Source: Actinomycetes bacterium
Lineage (GTDB): Bacteria > Actinomycetota > Acidimicrobiia > Acidimicrobiales > Bog-793
Assembly (NCBI GenBank): GCA_021798985.1
Contig: JAJZBI010000026.1
Location: forward strand, 1 to 55,565
Direction of reading: 5' to 3'
DNA length: 55,565 bases
Shown here piece by piece: positions 24,731 to 32,569 of the stretch; the stretch's first letter is position 1, and each line of letters opens with the position of its first letter. The position numbers and the translations under genes are program-made. Under the pieces are notes generated by a model. The model made no database searches, was not told where the DNA came from, and was given only the letters and a program-made list of their open reading frames with translations.

Positions 24731-26254
24731 ATGGAGTACGCCCCCCGCGCCGAACCGATCCTTGCCCCTGGTCACTTCACCACCCCGTATCTGCGCGAGG
24801 TGGCTGCACGGGCGAGCGTCCGCAGCCCGCGCCGGCGCACCCGACTCGTAGCGACGATCGGCCCGGCCTCGGACTCGGTCGAGGTGCTCGCGGCGATGGC
24901 CGAGGCCGGTATGGACGTGGCGCGCGTCCCGCTCGCGCACGGCAGCGTCGATGACGCGATCGAGCGCGTCCGGCGCATCCGAAAGGCCGCGCCTCAGGTC
25001 GGGGTACTCGCCGACCTCCCCGGTCCGAAGATCCGAACCACAGGGTTTCCCGATGGCGGCGTGGTGCTCGCGGCCGGCGACGAGATCGACATCCTCCCCG
25101 GCTCGCTTTGTCCAGAGAGCTCCGCGGCTCGCGTCGGCGTGGCGCTCGACGAGGTCGCCGCCGGCCTGCAAGAGGGCGACCACGTTGCCTTCGGCGACGG
25201 AGGCGTGTCGGTGCGCGTGATCGAGCGCACCGGTGACGGGGTGCGGGCCCGGGTCTCGAGCGGTGGTCGCCTGCAGGGGCGGCCCGGGGTGACGGTGCCG
25301 ACGAGCCGGGTCCAGCTGCGGACCCCGACCCAAGACGATCTCGAGCGGCTCGAGGCACTGGTCGCCGAGGGGATCGACATGGCGGCCGTTTCCTTCGTCC
25401 GCTCGGCAGCGGACATGATGGCGGTGCGCGCCGCGCTCGGCCGGGCACCGACGATGCTGTGCGCCAAGATCGAGACGCCCGAGGGCATCGCCGATCTCGA
25501 CGAGATCCTCACCGTCAGCGACTCGGTGATGGTGGCCCGCGGCGACCTCGGCGTGCGGGTGCCGCTCGAGGACGTGCCGCACCACCAAAAGAACATCATC
25601 CGGGCGGGTGTCCGCTTCGGCCGACCGGTGATCACCGCCACCCAGATGCTCGAGTCGATGGTCTCCTCGCCGGTCCCGACCCGTGCGGAGGTCACCGACG
25701 TGGCCAACGCGGTCCTGGACGGCACGAGTGCGGTGATGCTCTCCGCCGAGACGGCGGTCGGCGTGGACCCGGTCAACGTCGTGGCGACGATGGCGCGCAT
25801 CGTGACGCGCACCGAGCGCGACTTCGACTACGTGCGCTGGGGCGCCGGGCTCGGTCTCCAGGAAGTGTCGGGGCCGCCCTCTTCCGCGCTGGGCATCACG
25901 GCCGCCATCACCGGCGCGGCCTGGCGGGCCGCAGTCGAGCAGAACGCCGCCGCGCTGATCGCCTGCACCCGCACGGGGCGCACCGCGCGGGTGATCTCGC
26001 GCTTTCGCCCGGCGATGCCGATCATCGCCGCCACCCCCTCGATCGAGACGGCCCGCCAGCTCTCGGTGAGTTGGGGCGTCGACGCGCTGTTGGTACGGGA
26101 GTCGACGAGCACCGACGACATCGTCTGGCACAGCGTCCAGGCGGCCGTCGAGGCCGGCTACGCCAAGCCCGGTGACGTGGTCGTCGTCCTCGCTGGCTCG
26201 CCGACCGAGCCGGACCCGGTGACCGACACCATCCGCATCGTCCGGGTGACCTGA
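24731..26254 (+). CDS. pyk: Pyruvate kinase, divergent subfamily
   Basis: A 507-aa pyruvate kinase: barrel start LVATIGPASDS, catalytic Lys in AKIETPEGIADLDEIL, metal ligands in MVARGDLGV, ITATQMLESM, and the C-terminal domain ending in VVVVLAGSPTEPDPVTD. Two active-site loops are unusual. The RLNFSHG-type motif is RVPLAHG (65-71), losing the Asn and Ser that hold K+. The GPE motif is GPK (Lys100), the residue found in K+-independent enzymes. ATG 24731 is used; ATG 24656 is an in-frame alternative, and an AGGAGGT lies between the two. It may be a paralogue rather than the main glycolytic enzyme. Confidence 0.83.
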   Translation: MEYAPRAEPILAPGHFTTPYLREVAARASVRSPRRRTRLVATIGPASDSVEVLAAMAEAGMDVARVPLAHGSVDDAIERVRRIRKAAPQVGVLADLPGPKIRTTGFPDGGVVLAAGDEIDILPGSLCPESSAARVGVALDEVAAGLQEGDHVAFGDGGVSVRVIERTGDGVRARVSSGGRLQGRPGVTVPTSRVQLRTPTQDDLERLEALVAEGIDMAAVSFVRSAADMMAVRAALGRAPTMLCAKIETPEGIADLDEILTVSDSVMVARGDLGVRVPLEDVPHHQKNIIRAGVRFGRPVITATQMLESMVSSPVPTRAEVTDVANAVLDGTSAVMLSAETAVGVDPVNVVATMARIVTRTERDFDYVRWGAGLGLQEVSGPPSSALGITAAITGAAWRAAVEQNAAALIACTRTGRTARVISRFRPAMPIIAATPSIETARQLSVSWGVDALLVRESTSTDDIVWHSVQAAVEAGYAKPGDVVVVLAGSPTEPDPVTDTIRIVRVT

Positions 26255-26298
26255 GCCATCGCACCGCTGAGGGGCGTCCGAGCCGGAGGCAGGCGCAT

Positions 26299-27480
26299 AT
26301 GGTGAGTTTCCGTCGACGGTCCGAGGAGGACCGGGCCGAGCCGGCCCGTGTCGTCAGCGCGCCACCGCCCACGAACCCGATCGAGCTCGGGATGGCGCTG
26401 CACTCGGCGCGCGAGCGCCGCGGCCTCACCCTCGAGCAGGTTCGTGACGCGATCGAGGTGCCGAGCGTCGACCTCGACGCGCTCGAGCGCGGCCAGCTCG
26501 AGCTCTTCCACCTCCAGCAGTCCGCAGTCGTCGCCCTGTGGCGCTATGCCGAGTTCCTCGAGCTCGAGCCGGACCGGCTCCTGCCGGTCCTCCAGGGCCA
26601 CTGGCCCCATCGCGCGCTCTCGGTCAACGCCTTCCGGCCCGACCTCGGCGTGGCGGCGACCCCCGTCGCGCGCCTCGCGGCCGCTGCCCGGCTGCTCGAG
26701 CCGCTGCTGCAGTCCACGCACCGCAACGGCACCGCGCTCGGGCTCTCCTCAGCGACCCAGGCCGAGCTCGCGACGAGGCGGGCAGCGGAGACCTTCGCCG
26801 CCTCCGTCCTCATCCCCGCGGCGGCGCTTGCGACTGGCGAGCCACGCCCCAGCGGAACGCTCAGACCTGGCGCTCGGCCCGAGCGGCGGCGCGCGCTTGT
26901 GGAGCCGACGCCGTCCCGAGGCGGTGGGGCGCCGGCGCCAGGTCCTGCGCCCCAGGGCGGCGAGCGGTCGGCCGCCGAGCCGCCGTTGCCGGACGCGGGC
27001 CAGGAGGTCGCTGCGCCCACCCGCGAGGTCCCTGACCGAGTTTTGGCGGGAGACGACGTTGCCGACCCCGAGCGTGGCCCGAGCGCCTCGCACGCCGCGC
27101 CTGCGCGCCTCGGCGACGGGCTCGATGCTCCGCTCACGAGCGTCGCCATCCCGGCGGTGCTTCTCGGCGAAGCACCGCTGGCGCCCGAGCGGGGCGATCT
27201 CGAGCTGACCGGAGGGATCCCGGCGCTCGGCGTGGACGACGAGGTGTCCGCGGTTGCTGACGTGGCAGCCGTGGTGCGCGCCGCTCGCGCTGCCACGGGC
27301 GTGCCGGCGCCCCAGACCGGCGCCGAGGTGGGGGAGCCACTGGTCGCCCCGGGGGGACTCGGGCAGGCGATGCAGCGATCCCTGCGCTACGCGGGCCGCC
27401 TGCGCCACGTCATCGCCGAGCGCTTCGGCATGGACGAGGTCCCGCCGCTTCCAGGCGCGGGGGCGGGCAACGCCTCGTGA
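26299..27480 (+). CDS. RodZ-like HTH protein with disordered C-terminus
   Basis: A 393-aa protein. Residues about 30-95 form an XRE/RodZ-type HTH (ELGMALHSARERRGLTLEQV, then ALERGQLELFHLQQ). The region from about 175 to 300 is Pro/Ala/Arg-rich and probably disordered; the last 40 residues are basic (MQRSLRYAGRLRHVIAERFG). No transmembrane segment is evident, unlike true RodZ. It lies 44 nt after the pyruvate kinase gene and 78 nt before the WXG100 gene on the same strand. Whether it binds DNA or is a cytoskeletal adaptor cannot be told. Confidence 0.6.
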   Translation: MVSFRRRSEEDRAEPARVVSAPPPTNPIELGMALHSARERRGLTLEQVRDAIEVPSVDLDALERGQLELFHLQQSAVVALWRYAEFLELEPDRLLPVLQGHWPHRALSVNAFRPDLGVAATPVARLAAAARLLEPLLQSTHRNGTALGLSSATQAELATRRAAETFAASVLIPAAALATGEPRPSGTLRPGARPERRRALVEPTPSRGGGAPAPGPAPQGGERSAAEPPLPDAGQEVAAPTREVPDRVLAGDDVADPERGPSASHAAPARLGDGLDAPLTSVAIPAVLLGEAPLAPERGDLELTGGIPALGVDDEVSAVADVAAVVRAARAATGVPAPQTGAEVGEPLVAPGGLGQAMQRSLRYAGRLRHVIAERFGMDEVPPLPGAGAGNAS

Positions 27481-27558
27481 GCCGCACGGCTCGACGCGCT
27501 GGCGCGGGGATGCGAACATCGAGCGGGCGCCGGGGGCTGCGCCAGTGAGGAAGGGACG

Positions 27559-27882
27559 ATGACCGACCGCAGCGACTTCAGTGCCAGCTCCGGCGAGACG
27601 ATCGGGGTGCGGCCCGAGAACCTCCGCGCCGTGGCGGTGGAGGTGCAGCAAGGGGCGGCCGCGATCGAGCTGGTCGTCACCGAGCTGCAGCGCAAGATCG
27701 CCCCCCTCGTGGCCGACTGGTCGGGCACGGCCCGGGTGTCCTTCGAGGAGCTGTGGGCGCAGTGGAACTCGGGCGCCGAGAACGTGCGCGCCGCGCTGAT
27801 CGCGATCGCGGAGCTGCTCACCAAGGCTGGCCTCGCCTACGCCGAGGCCGAGCGCTCGATCGCCGCGGCCTTCCAGTTGTGA
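27559..27882 (+). CDS. WXG100 (ESAT-6-like) protein
   Basis: A 107-aa protein with the size and pattern of the WXG100 family: two helices separated by the turn Trp54-Ser-Gly56 (VADWSGTARVSFEELW). A C-terminal YxxxE-type signal (Tyr94 to Glu98, in AYAEAERS) resembles the YxxxD/E export signal of type VII substrates. The start ATG 27559 follows GAGGAAGGGACG. No EccC ATPase, second WXG100 gene or other ESX component lies in the window, so it is an orphan. Its neighbours are the RodZ-like protein and a dehydrogenase 31 nt downstream. Confidence 0.8.
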   Translation: MTDRSDFSASSGETIGVRPENLRAVAVEVQQGAAAIELVVTELQRKIAPLVADWSGTARVSFEELWAQWNSGAENVRAALIAIAELLTKAGLAYAEAERSIAAAFQL

Positions 27883-27913
27883 GGGCGCGCCGCCTGCACG
27901 CCCGGGCGATCGC

Positions 27914-28900
27914 ATGACGAGCGCGCTGCCCCGCGTGGTCCTCACGCGCCCGGTTCCCCCGGCTGCCTTCTCGCGCCTTTGCGAGGTGACGGCGCCCGAG
28001 GTCTGGACGGAGTCGGCGACGATCCCGCCCGCCGAGCTGCGCCGGCGGGCCGCCGACGCCGTCGGGCTGCTCGTGGTTTCGGGTGAGCGCGTGGACGAGG
28101 AGCTCTTGGCGGCCGCACCGGCGCTGCGGGTCGTCTCAACGATGAGCGTCGGCTACGACCATGTCGACGTGCCCGCGTTGACCGCCCGGGGCCTCCCGCT
28201 CGGCAACACGCCGGGTGTGCTCACCGAGGCCACGGCGGATCTCGCCTTTGCGCTCTTGTTGGCGGTCGCGCGCCGCCTGGTCGAGGCGCGCGATGCTGTC
28301 CTGACGGGACGCTGGGGGGGATGGGACCCCGAGTTCCTGCTCGGCCGGGAGCTCGCCGGCTCGACCCTTGGCATCGTCGGCCTCGGGCGCATCGGGGCCG
28401 CCGTCGCCCGGCGGGCGCTCGCCTTTGGCATGGAGGTGCTCGCCAGCACCTCCAGGACCACCGAGCTCGCGGGCATCGAGGTCGTCGACCTGCCCCACCT
28501 GCTCGAGCGCAGCGAGTTCGTCTCCCTGCACGTCGCGCTCAGCCCCGCGACGCGCCACTTGATCGGCGCGCGCGAGCTGGCGGCGATGCGGCGGGACGCG
28601 ATCTTGATCAACACCGCCCGAGGCGGGGTAGTCGACCAGGCGGCACTCGTCGCCGCGCTGCGCGACGGGACGATCGCCGCCGCCGGCCTGGACGTCGCCG
28701 AGGTCGAGCCGGTTCCTCCCGGCGATGAGCTGCTCAAGCTCGAGAACTGCCTCGTGCTGCCGCACATCGGCTCGGCGACCCGGGCGACTCGGGAGAAGAT
28801 GGCCGAGCTCGCCGTGGCGAACCTGATCGCCGGGGTGAACGGCGAGCCCCTCGCCCACTGCGTGAACGCTGCCGAGCTGGCCGCTCTGCGGTCCGTTTGA
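27914..28900 (+). CDS. D-2-hydroxyacid dehydrogenase (glyoxylate/hydroxypyruvate reductase-like)
   Basis: A 328-aa NAD(P)-dependent D-isomer-specific dehydrogenase. The Rossmann motif is GIVGLGRIGAAVARRA; the catalytic triad is Arg in INTARGGVVDQ, Glu in GLDVAEVEP and His in VLPHIGSAT. The substrate-binding VSTMSVGYDHVDV and the overall pattern match the GRHPR subgroup. It could reduce glyoxylate or hydroxypyruvate, giving glycerate for the glycerate kinase encoded further downstream (separate operon; inference). Confidence 0.87.
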   Translation: MTSALPRVVLTRPVPPAAFSRLCEVTAPEVWTESATIPPAELRRRAADAVGLLVVSGERVDEELLAAAPALRVVSTMSVGYDHVDVPALTARGLPLGNTPGVLTEATADLAFALLLAVARRLVEARDAVLTGRWGGWDPEFLLGRELAGSTLGIVGLGRIGAAVARRALAFGMEVLASTSRTTELAGIEVVDLPHLLERSEFVSLHVALSPATRHLIGARELAAMRRDAILINTARGGVVDQAALVAALRDGTIAAAGLDVAEVEPVPPGDELLKLENCLVLPHIGSATRATREKMAELAVANLIAGVNGEPLAHCVNAAELAALRSV

Positions 28901-28960
28901 GCAAGCAGCGACGCCGCACGACCTTCGAGCTCCCACCCGCCCGCCGAGTGCCTTGGCGCG

Positions 28961-30229
28961 CTAGGTCGCCTCGGCCAGCTCCGGCATGCCCGCCGGGCTC
29001 CCCACGGGCAACCAGCGGGCGAGGCGCTCGGCGGAGAACAACTCGTCGGTGATCATCGCTGCCGCGCCGCGCAGGCCCGCCTCGTCACCGAGCGGGGAGA
29101 GCGCGATCTGCAGGTGCCGCGTGGCAAGGGGCAGCGACCGGCGGTAGACGCTCTCGCGCACCGCGGCGAGCAGCACGTCGCCCGCCGTCGCGACGCCGCC
29201 GCCGATCAGCACGAGGCGGGGGTTGTAGAAGTTGACGATGGTCGCCAGCACTTCGCCGACGAGGCGTCCCGTACGGACCAAGAGCGCGAGCGCCACCGGG
29301 TCGCCGTGCTGGGCTGCCTTGGATATGTCCTCCCCGGTGACGTCGTCTCCTCGATTGAGCACGGCGGCGAGGTAGGCACTCTCGCCGGACTGGGCGGCGA
29401 CGGTGCCGTCGCGGGCGAGTGCGGCGCCGCCGGCCAAGGCCTCGAGGCAGCCGTGGTTGCCGCAGCGGCAGACGATGTCGGACTCTGCCTCGACGGCCAC
29501 GTGACCGACGTCACCGGCGCAGCCCTGGGCACCGCGGTAGAGGCGGCCGCCGCAGATGATGCCCGCACCGATCCCGGTGCCGATCTTGAGGTAGACGACG
29601 TGGTCTTCGCCTCGCGCGAGGCCGCTACGCAGTTCGCCGAGCGCCATCAAGTTGACGTCGTTGTCGATGAACACGGGGGCGGAAAAGCGCGCGGCGAGCA
29701 GGTCGCGCAGCGGATACGCGTGCCAGCCCGGCATGATCGGTGGGGACACGGAGCGGCCGGTCGAGAACTCGACTGGGCCCGGCACGCCGACGCCGACGCC
29801 CCACGGGGCGCGCTGTGGGCCGCTCGCCTGGAGGAGCGAGTCGAACAGCTGGGCGAGCCGGCCGAGCTCGGCCTCCGGCCCCTTGGCGATGTCGAAGCGC
29901 TCTTCGTGGTGGGCGAGGAGCCGGCCCGTGAGATCGGTCACCCCGGCGGACAGACTTGTGGCACCGAGCTCAGCGACGAGCAGGACGCCAGCGTCAGCAC
30001 GGAACTCGATCGAGCGCGGAGCCCGCCCGCCCGTCGAGGGCGCGAGCGCGCCTTCACCGATGAGCCCAGCGACTTGCAGCCGCTCCAGCTGCTGAGAGAT
30101 GACGGCCCGGCCGAGACCGCTCCGGCGCGCCAGCTCTGGGCGCGTCCGGGCGGCCCCGGCGCGCACGAGATCGAGCACGGTCACCAGGTTCTCGACGTCT
30201 CCGCCCTCTGCGCCGTCGAGCAGGTCCAT
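28961..30229 (-). CDS. ROK-family transcriptional repressor
   Basis: A 422-aa NagC/XylR-type repressor. An N-terminal winged HTH (RPELARRSGLGRAVISQQLERL, about 29-50) is fused to an actin-like ROK domain with GIGAGIICGGRLYRGAQGCAG, the zinc cluster CRCGNHGC and LVLIGGGV. ROK repressors bind free sugars as inducers. The gene is divergent from the sugar operon at 30384-38181, with nested inverted repeats between them, so it very likely controls that operon and itself. ATG 30229 is preceded by GGAGG. Confidence 0.9.
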   Translation of the reverse strand: MDLLDGAEGGDVENLVTVLDLVRAGAARTRPELARRSGLGRAVISQQLERLQVAGLIGEGALAPSTGGRAPRSIEFRADAGVLLVAELGATSLSAGVTDLTGRLLAHHEERFDIAKGPEAELGRLAQLFDSLLQASGPQRAPWGVGVGVPGPVEFSTGRSVSPPIMPGWHAYPLRDLLAARFSAPVFIDNDVNLMALGELRSGLARGEDHVVYLKIGTGIGAGIICGGRLYRGAQGCAGDVGHVAVEAESDIVCRCGNHGCLEALAGGAALARDGTVAAQSGESAYLAAVLNRGDDVTGEDISKAAQHGDPVALALLVRTGRLVGEVLATIVNFYNPRLVLIGGGVATAGDVLLAAVRESVYRRSLPLATRHLQIALSPLGDEAGLRGAAAMITDELFSAERLARWLPVGSPAGMPELAEAT

Positions 30230-30265
30230 CGTGCCACTGCCTCCTCGTCGTCTTCAGTCTGACGA

Positions 30266-30304
30266 TCAACAACTTCTGTCGTCAACGATTGACTTTTGTT
30301 GATT
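30266..30304. promoter_or_regulatory. Candidate ROK operator: nested inverted repeats
   Basis: The outer arms ATCAACAA (30266-30273) and TTGTTGAT (30297-30304) are perfect inverted repeats. Inside lies a second perfect palindrome, GTCAA-CGA-TTGAC (30282-30294). This A/T-rich block stands out in a GC-rich window and sits in the divergent promoter region of the ROK repressor and its operon. ROK operators are typically long, A/T-armed palindromes, so repressor binding is likely. Confidence 0.75.
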
Positions 30305-30318
30305 ACAAGCATAAGGTC
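30290..30318 (+). promoter_or_regulatory. Candidate promoter of the seven-gene sugar operon
   Basis: TTGACT (30290-30295) and TAAGGT (30313-30318) are separated by 17 nt, a sigma-70-like arrangement pointing towards the operon. The -35 box is part of the inner palindrome, so repressor binding would occlude RNA polymerase. On the opposite strand the overlapping TTGACG could serve the repressor gene. Confidence 0.55.
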
Positions 30319-30383
30319 GGGAACGCGCGGCGGATCGAGCCTAGGGCTCGGTCGGATTGGACGAGTCGCGCCGGGAGGCAGCG

Positions 30384-31463
30384 GTGACGGTCTCGCTTCG
30401 GAGCGCCGTCGTGGGCGCAGGGTTCATCGGCACCGTGCACGCCCGCGCCATCCGGGCGGCCGGTGGCGAGGTCAGCGTGGTCGCCGACCCCGATGCGCGA
30501 CGCGCCCGTGCCCTCGCAGCAGCTGCCGGGGGGAGCCGGCGCTCAGCCAGCCCCGAAGCGGCGATCGCGGCCGGAGACGTCGACATCGTGCACATCTGCA
30601 CCCCCAATGCCAGCCATGCGCCGCTCGTTGAAGCGGCGCTCGCCGCCGGAAAGCACGTGGTCTGCGAGAAGCCGCTGGCAACGAGCTCCGCCGCCGCGGC
30701 GCGCCTCGAACAGCTCGCGAGCAAGGCGGGAGTGGCTGCCGCGGTGCCCTTCGTCTACCGCTTCTACCCGATGGTCCGAGAGGCACGGGCGCGCGTGCTG
30801 GCGGGGGAGGCGGGCCGTCTCAGCGTGATTCATGGCTCATACCTGCAGGACTGGCTGGCGCGCCCACAAGACAGTGACTGGCGGGTGGACGCCGCGCTCG
30901 GCGGCAGGTCACGCGCCTTCGCCGACATCGGTGTCCACTGGGTCGACCTCGTCGAGTTCGTGAGCGGCCAGCGCATCACGCGCCTGTGTGCGCAGCTGCT
31001 CACAGCCTTCTCCTCTCGGGCGGGCGATGCTCTGGTGCACACCGAGGATGCCGCAACGCTGCAGTTCGCCACCGACGGCGGCGCCATCGGATCGCTCGTG
31101 CTCAGTCAGGTTGCCAACGGGCGTAAGAACCGGCTGCTCCTTTCCCTTGACGGCTCGGAGTCGAGCGTCGTCTTCGATCACGAGCAGCCCGACGTCCTCT
31201 GGCTCGGAGGCCGCGAGCGCTCCGTCACGATCGCTCGTGCCCCCGAGCAGCTCAGCCCTCAGGCGCGACGCTACGTGCAGCTCCCTGCCGGACACCCTCA
31301 GGGCTACCAGGACTGCTTCAACGCCTTCATGGCGGACTATCACGCGACGATCGACGGCGCCGACGTCGAGGGACTGCCCGGGTTCTCCGACGGGCGGCGA
31401 GCGGCGGAGATCACCGAGGCCGTGCTTGCCTCAGCGGCGCGCGGCGAGTGGGTGGAGCTGTGA
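30384..31463 (+). CDS. Gfo/Idh/MocA-family sugar dehydrogenase (1 of 3)
   Basis: A 359-aa NAD(P)-dependent oxidoreductase. GTG 30384 is the likely start because GGGAGG lies 5 nt before it; TTG 30357 lacks a ribosome binding site. The Rossmann motif is VVGAGFIGTVHARAI, the catalytic Lys is in VVCEKPLATS, and the substrate-site segment is HGSYLQDWLARPQDSDW followed by ADIGVHWVDL with its catalytic Asp/His. The QDW type is common among sugar dehydrogenases acting on C1 or C3 of hexose-like substrates. It is the first gene of a seven-gene operon and overlaps the permease gene by 4 nt. Confidence 0.86.
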   Translation: MTVSLRSAVVGAGFIGTVHARAIRAAGGEVSVVADPDARRARALAAAAGGSRRSASPEAAIAAGDVDIVHICTPNASHAPLVEAALAAGKHVVCEKPLATSSAAAARLEQLASKAGVAAAVPFVYRFYPMVREARARVLAGEAGRLSVIHGSYLQDWLARPQDSDWRVDAALGGRSRAFADIGVHWVDLVEFVSGQRITRLCAQLLTAFSSRAGDALVHTEDAATLQFATDGGAIGSLVLSQVANGRKNRLLLSLDGSESSVVFDHEQPDVLWLGGRERSVTIARAPEQLSPQARRYVQLPAGHPQGYQDCFNAFMADYHATIDGADVEGLPGFSDGRRAAEITEAVLASAARGEWVEL

Positions 31464-32473
31464 GCGGGGCGCCAGCGACCGTGCCACTCACCGAGCGCCC
31501 TTCACCCGCAGGTGAGGGCCGGAGACGACTCGGGGCGGCGGCGCGGGGCCGCCTATGGGCGTACGGCATCTGGGCCGTGCTCGCGCTCCTCGTCCTCGTC
31601 CTGGTGGCCGTCTCGCCGAGCTTTCGGACGAGCACGAACCTCACGAACATCCTCGAGCAGAACTCGATGCTTGGGATCGTCGCTCTCGGGATGCTCGTGA
31701 TGATGGTGAGCGGGGGCTTCGACCTCTCGGTCGGCGCCGTCGGCGCGACCTCGGCGGTGGTCGGCGCCTATCTCTCTGCTCACGGTGGGCTGTGGGCGGC
31801 GATCCCCGGCGCCCTCGCAGTGGGATTGCTCGTCGGTCTGGCGAACGGCCTGTTGATCGCTCGCGCTCGGATCAACGCCTTCGTCACCACCTTCGCCATG
31901 GCGAGCGTCGTGACCGGGATCATGTTCGTCGCGACCTCAGCCTCCCCGATCAATGCCAATGCCGGATGGCTGGTCACCTTGGCGCTCGACCGGATCGGCG
32001 GGATCCCCTATGCCTTCATCGCCTACGTCCTTGTCGCGCTGCTCACCGGCTTCGCCCTCTCGCGCACCAAGTGGGGCCACTACGTCTACGCGGTCGGCGG
32101 CAACCGCGAGGCGAGCTTCCTCTCGGGCGTCCCCGTCGTGCCGACCCAGCTCGCTGCCTTCATCTACGGCGGACTTTGCGCCGCGATCGGCGGCTTGATC
32201 CTGCTTGGCCAGAGCGATATCGGCCAGCCCTCCTCGGCGACCGACTGGCCGCTGACAGCGATCGCCATCTGCGTGATCGGTGGCGTCTCGTTGATGGGAG
32301 GCGAGGGGCGGCTGCACGGCACGATCGCCGCCACCTTCGTGCTCGGGGTGATCTCGAACGGCCTCAACCTCTTGAACGTCTCGCCGTACATCCAGCCGAC
32401 GGTCACGGGCGCGGTGATCTTGATCGCCGTGGCGCTCGACCGCGTCAGCCGGCGCCGGCAGGCCGCGGGATAG
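31460..32473 (+). CDS. Sugar ABC transporter permease, CUT2 (RbsC type)
   Basis: A 337-aa permease with a polar N-terminus of about 33 residues and about eight or more helices. Family motifs are NILEQNSMLGIVALGMLVMM, GGFDLSVGAVGATSA and the C-terminal VIGGVSLMGGEGRLHGTI. GTG 31460 overlaps the dehydrogenase stop (GTGA); GTG 31448 is an alternative. CUT2 systems use one permease gene as a homodimer, consistent with only one here. CUT2 importers carry monosaccharides, cyclitols or autoinducer-like sugars. Confidence 0.88.
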   Translation: MSGAPATVPLTERPSPAGEGRRRLGAAARGRLWAYGIWAVLALLVLVLVAVSPSFRTSTNLTNILEQNSMLGIVALGMLVMMVSGGFDLSVGAVGATSAVVGAYLSAHGGLWAAIPGALAVGLLVGLANGLLIARARINAFVTTFAMASVVTGIMFVATSASPINANAGWLVTLALDRIGGIPYAFIAYVLVALLTGFALSRTKWGHYVYAVGGNREASFLSGVPVVPTQLAAFIYGGLCAAIGGLILLGQSDIGQPSSATDWPLTAIAICVIGGVSLMGGEGRLHGTIAATFVLGVISNGLNLLNVSPYIQPTVTGAVILIAVALDRVSRRRQAAG

Positions 32474-32504
32474 CGGGATGGCCGCGCGCTCGCCGACACG
32501 AGCT

Positions 32505-32548
32505 CCGGCACCTGGTGCCGGTTCATCTGCCCCGGCACCGGCCGGGGC
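32505..32548 (+). terminator. Two consecutive intercistronic hairpins
   Basis: CCGGCAC/GTGCCGG (32505-32511 and 32515-32521) is followed by GCCCCGGC/GCCGGGGC (32529-32536 and 32541-32548, loop ACCG). Both lie in the 96-nt gap between permease and binding-protein genes. No T-tract follows. As with the arabinose operon, they may stabilise the binding-protein part of the message. Confidence 0.55.
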
Positions 32549-32569
32549 CCGTCAAAAGGGGGAATCCCC

